A DNA stretch of 64,000 nucleotides. Origin: Halomonas sp. THAF5a (GTDB lineage: Bacteria > Pseudomonadota > Gammaproteobacteria > Pseudomonadales > Halomonadaceae). The notes under the pieces are model-generated. The model saw nothing but the letters and a program-made list of their open reading frames with translations. It was not told the origin of the DNA and ran no database searches. The first letter of the stretch is position 1. Every line of letters starts with the position of its first letter. The translations under genes were made by a program, and so were the position numbers. The stretch covers positions 992,001 to 1,056,000 of the forward strand of contig NZ_CP045417.1 of assembly GCF_009363755.1 (NCBI RefSeq), written 5' to 3'. Shown one piece after another: positions 59,194-64,000 of this stretch.

Positions 59194-60320
59194 TGGCCGG
59201 GCTCCGTGGCGTTCCAGGTGGCGCGGATCACGCCGCCGCCCAGGCAGATCTCGCCATCGTAGAGCACCAGCGACTGCCCGGGCGTCACGGCGCGCTGGGG
59301 CTCGTCGAAGCGCACCCGCACGCCGCCGTCCTCGGTGGTCTCGAAGCGGCAGGCCACGTCTTCCTGGCGATAGCGGGTCTTGGCGGTGAGGCGGCCCTCG
59401 GCGGCGGGCGGCTCACCGGCTACCCAGTCCATGGCCTCGGTGGCGAGGGTGTCGGTGTAGAGCAGCGGGTGGTGCTTGCCCTGCACGGCGACGAGCACGT
59501 TGCGCTCGAGGTCCTTGGCGGCCACGTACCAGGGCGCATCGGGATGGTGGGCGAGCCCGCCGATGCCGAGCCCCTGGCGCTGGCCGAGGGTGTAGTACAT
59601 CAGCCCCATGTGTTCGCCGATCACCTCACCCTCGGGCGTCTCGATCACGCCGGGCTGGGCGGGCAGGTACTGCTTGAGGAAGTCGCTGAAGCGGCGCTCG
59701 CCGATGAAGCAGATGCCGGTCGAGTCCTTCTTGCGGGCGGTGACCAGGCCGTGGCGTTCGGCGATGGCGCGTACCTCGGGCTTCTCGAGCTCGCCCACCG
59801 GGAAGAGGGTGCGGGCGATGGCGGCCTCCGGCACGGCGTGCAGGAAGTAGCTCTGGTCCTTGTTGGGATCGAGGCCCTTGAGCAGCCGCGGGCGCTCCTC
59901 ACCATCGAGATGGCCGCGCACATGCCCCTCCCGGACATAGTGACCGGTGGCGATCTTCTCGGCACCGAGCATCTCGGCGTACTCGAGGAACACCTTGAAC
60001 TTGATCTCGCGGTTGCAGAGGATGTCGGGGTTCGGCGTGCGTCCCGCCTGGTACTCGGCCAGGAAGTGCTCGAAGACGTTGTCCCAGTACTCGGCGGCGA
60101 AGTTGGCGGTGTGCAGCCGGATGCCGAGCTTCTGGCAGACGGCCTCGGCATCCGCCAAGTCCTCCTTCGCGGTGCAGTACTCCGTGCCGTCGTCCTCGTC
60201 CCAGTTCTTCATGAACAGGCCTTCGACCTCGTAGCCCTGCTCGAGCAGCAGCAGGGCGGATACGGAGGAGTCGACGCCGCCGGACATGCCGACGATCACC
60301 TTGCCTGTGGTGGCGGTCAT
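59190..60320 (-). CDS. mnmA: tRNA 2-thiouridine synthase MnmA
   Basis: A 376-residue ATP-pyrophosphatase that thiolates U34 of tRNA-Lys, tRNA-Glu and tRNA-Gln. The P-loop is [16 protein letters not shown] near the N-terminus. The catalytic cysteines are in [11 protein letters not shown] and [10 protein letters not shown]. The C-terminal beta-barrel ends in LGGGVIRAT. Length and sequence fit E. coli MnmA. A possible REP-type palindrome lies 100 bases upstream, between it and nudJ. Confidence 0.97.
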
Positions 60321-60421
60321 GAGCGCCCTCGAAAACGGTGTGACATAAATGGGGCGCGATTATACATGATGTCGGCGCCCGGCGCCGAGCTGCCACTACG
60401 GAATGGGGGCGAGCACGGAAT

Positions 60422-60485
60422 GGGGTCAGACCCTTAAGCCAGCTTAGACATGGCCACGTCTAAGTTGGCTTAAGGGTCTGACCCC
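60422..60485. repeat. 64-bp near-perfect palindrome of REP/RAYT type
   Basis: Arms of 28 bases (60422-60449 with 60458-60485) pair with a single G-T exception; the outer 20 pairs are perfect. The loop is eight bases. The ends read GGGGTCAGACCC and GGGTCTGACCCC, a motif commonly found in REP-like repeats and near REP-associated transposase genes. It lies in the gap between mnmA and nudJ. No transposase is next to it. Confidence 0.8.
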
Positions 60486-60503
60486 GATGGCCCCGCTCGG
60501 CGC

Positions 60504-60953
60504 TTATCTTTCGTGGATCACGTCCATGGGGTAGAAGCGGCTCGCCAGGGCATCGCGGATGCGGCGCATCACCAGGGGGCTTCTGAGCCGCCCCTCGCGC
60601 TCCAGCGCCTCGAGCTCCTCGAGGGTCAGCCAGTGCGCGGCGAGGATGGCCGGGTCCAGCTCGTTGCCGAGGTGGGCCAGGGCCATGCCGAAGAAGCCGT
60701 GGCTGTGGAAGGTGGCGCCGTCCGGCGCGTGGTAGACGTACATGCCTAGGTAGTCGGTGATGCCGACCTGCCAGGCGGTCTCCTCGCGCAGCTCGCGCAG
60801 GGCGGCGTCGCGGATGCGCTCACCGGGCTCCAGGTGGCCGGCGGGCTGGTTGAACAGGGTCTCGGGCCCGCCGCGGTCCTCCTCGACGACGAGGAAGCGG
60901 CCGGCGCGTTCGACCACGGTGGCCACGGTGACGAAGGGTTGCCAGCGGCTCAT
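60504..60953 (-). CDS. nudJ: Nudix phosphatase NudJ
   Basis: A 149-residue Nudix hydrolase. The Nudix box is GHLEPGERIRDAALRELREE with TAWQVGI after it (the usual Gly is Trp here); PFVTVATVVERAGRFLVVEE opens the fold. E. coli NudJ hydrolyses nucleoside tri- and diphosphates and the thiamine precursor HMP-PP. The gene order rluE-nudJ-mnmA-hflD-purB is the E. coli order. Its ATG overlaps the rluE stop by four bases. Confidence 0.94.
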   Translation of the reverse strand: MSRWQPFVTVATVVERAGRFLVVEEDRGGPETLFNQPAGHLEPGERIRDAALRELREETAWQVGITDYLGMYVYHAPDGATFHSHGFFGMALAHLGNELDPAILAAHWLTLEELEALEREGRLRSPLVMRRIRDALASRFYPMDVIHER

Positions 60954-61558
60954 CGCCTGCCTCCTTTGCCTCGGTGTCGCCGCCCCGGCGCGGGCTTGCG
61001 CGGGGCGTGCAGGGTCTCGCGGCGCCACTCGCCGGGGGCCAGGCCGTCCAGCCGCCAGGGTCCGATGGCCGTCCGCACCAGGCGCAGGGTGGGGTGGCCG
61101 ACATGGGCGGTCATGCGCCGCACCTGGCGGTTGCGCCCCTCGCTGATGGTCAGCTGCAGCCAGGTGGTGACCGGGTGGCGGCGGGCGTACAGGGGCGGGT
61201 CGCGCTCGGGCAGGCCGCCCTCGTCCAGGCGGCGTACCTTCGCCGGCCGGGTCCGGCCGTCCTTCAGCTCGACGCCGTCGCGCAGCGCCCGCAGGGCGTC
61301 CTCGTCGGGGATGCCCTCGACCTGCACGCGATAGGTCTTGGGCTGCTTGTGGCGGGGATGGCTGATGCGGTGGATCAGCTCGCCGTCGTCGCTGAGCAGC
61401 AGCAGGCCCTCGGAGTCGTAGTCGAGTCGGCCGGCCGGATAGATGCCCGGCACGTCGATCGCGTCGGCCAGGGTGGCGCGGCGCTCCCCCTCGTCGCTCA
61501 CCCGGTCGGTGAACTGGGAGAGCATGCGGTAGGGCTTGTTCAACAGGTAAAGGTTCAT
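60950..61558 (-). CDS. rluE: 23S rRNA pseudouridine synthase RluE-like
   Basis: A 202-residue pseudouridine synthase of the RsuA/RluE group, predicted to modify U2457 of 23S rRNA. The catalytic aspartate is in GRLDYDSEGLLLLS; KTYRVQVEG and EGRNRQVRRMTAHVGHPTL are family motifs. The N-terminal S4 domain found in RsuA is missing, as in RluE. I chose the ATG at 61558 because a sigma-70 promoter (61569-61596) covers the upstream ATG. The tail APRKPAPGRRHRGKGGRR is basic. Confidence 0.93.
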   Translation of the reverse strand: MNLYLLNKPYRMLSQFTDRVSDEGERRATLADAIDVPGIYPAGRLDYDSEGLLLLSDDGELIHRISHPRHKQPKTYRVQVEGIPDEDALRALRDGVELKDGRTRPAKVRRLDEGGLPERDPPLYARRHPVTTWLQLTISEGRNRQVRRMTAHVGHPTLRLVRTAIGPWRLDGLAPGEWRRETLHAPRKPAPGRRHRGKGGRR

Positions 61559-61568
61559 CGTAGCCATC

Positions 61569-61596
61569 ACTATACCGGGCGTCCGACACCGCGCAA
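61569..61596 (-). promoter_or_regulatory. Candidate promoter giving a near-leaderless rluE mRNA
   Basis: On the minus strand, TTGCGC (61591-61596), 16-base spacer and TATAGT (61569-61574). The expected start near 61562 leaves about four bases before the ATG at 61558. No ribosome binding site is visible. Confidence 0.55.
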
Positions 61597-61616
61597 TGCC
61601 CGGTGCCGAAACGCAG

Positions 61617-61649
61617 CGGCTCCCGCCCGCCAGGGGCGGACGGGAGCCG
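61617..61649 (-). terminator. Hairpin downstream of icd
   Basis: A 9-bp outer stem (61617-61625 with 61641-61649) with an inner GC-rich stem lies 47 bases past the icd stop. Only a short T run follows. Confidence 0.6.
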
Positions 61650-61695
61650 ACGGGGTCGCCTGGGGAGGGCGGCCAGGGCCGCCCTCGGGCTCGCC

Positions 61696-63999
<2,304 letters not shown>

Positions 64000-64000
64000 T

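Overview
This 64 kb window is chromosomal DNA from a high-GC gammaproteobacterium. The best fit is a moderately halophilic member of the Halomonadaceae (Halomonas-like). The reasons are the strongly GC-biased third codon positions, very acidic predicted proteins, a Pseudomonas/Halomonas-type gltA-sdhCDAB-sucAB-lpd-sucCD cluster, a 532-residue isocitrate lyase, a monomeric NADP-isocitrate dehydrogenase and the conserved block rluE-nudJ-mnmA-hflD-purB. I see no rRNA, CRISPR array, prophage or insertion sequence with a transposase. Most of the window is ordinary core genome.

Layout. 1-7.4 kb: the 3' end of an RND efflux pump gene, a membrane protein, a TetR regulator divergent from a zinc aminoacylase/desuccinylase-type gene, dusA, a cold-shock gene, a DksA-like zinc-finger gene, a lipoprotein gene and an XRE regulator. 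7.4-10.1 kb: an SDR gene, gltX and a tRNA-Ala/tRNA-Glu pair with a clear promoter. 10.1-24.1 kb: an AT-rich gene-free stretch with a DnaA-box-like site, then the TCA cluster, with gltA reading left and sdhCDAB-sucAB-lpd-sucCD reading right from two near-consensus promoters. 24.1-31.5 kb: an accessory surface/secretion region. It holds an acidic beta-helix protein with RTX repeats and a CBM2-like tail, a divergent type I secretion ABC/HlyD pair, and a glycosyltransferase coupled to an LPG-synthase-like membrane protein.

31.5-43 kb: RNase II, a universal stress protein, ycjF/ycjX, small membrane proteins, a DUF924 protein, a K+ channel with an RCK domain, an unknown gene, and gabD-gabT for GABA catabolism. 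43-55.7 kb: an 820-residue protein with three DUF1266-like units, an NlpC/P60 lipoprotein, an MFS exporter, an exported MsrA, a VTT(DedA/TVP38)-flavoprotein disulfide reductase fusion overlapping a CDP-alcohol phosphotransferase gene, a SlyD-type isomerase, a SlyB-type lipoprotein, isocitrate lyase and a GNAT enzyme. 55.8-64 kb: the ribosomal oxygenase roxA/ycfD, then purB, hflD, mnmA, a 64-bp perfect-arm palindrome of REP type, nudJ, rluE and icd.

The genes combine into a nearly complete oxidative TCA set (citrate synthase, isocitrate and 2-oxoglutarate dehydrogenases, succinyl-CoA synthetase, succinate dehydrogenase), with isocitrate lyase competing with the monomeric IDH for isocitrate and gabDT feeding succinate into the cycle. 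The least routine parts are the RTX/CBM exoprotein with its own exporter, the lipid-translocase-like/flavoenzyme fusion, the double-lipoyl SucB, the palindrome at 60.4 kb and the AT-rich DnaA-box region near 10.4 kb. Functions are assigned from recognised motifs and gene order only; no database search was run.
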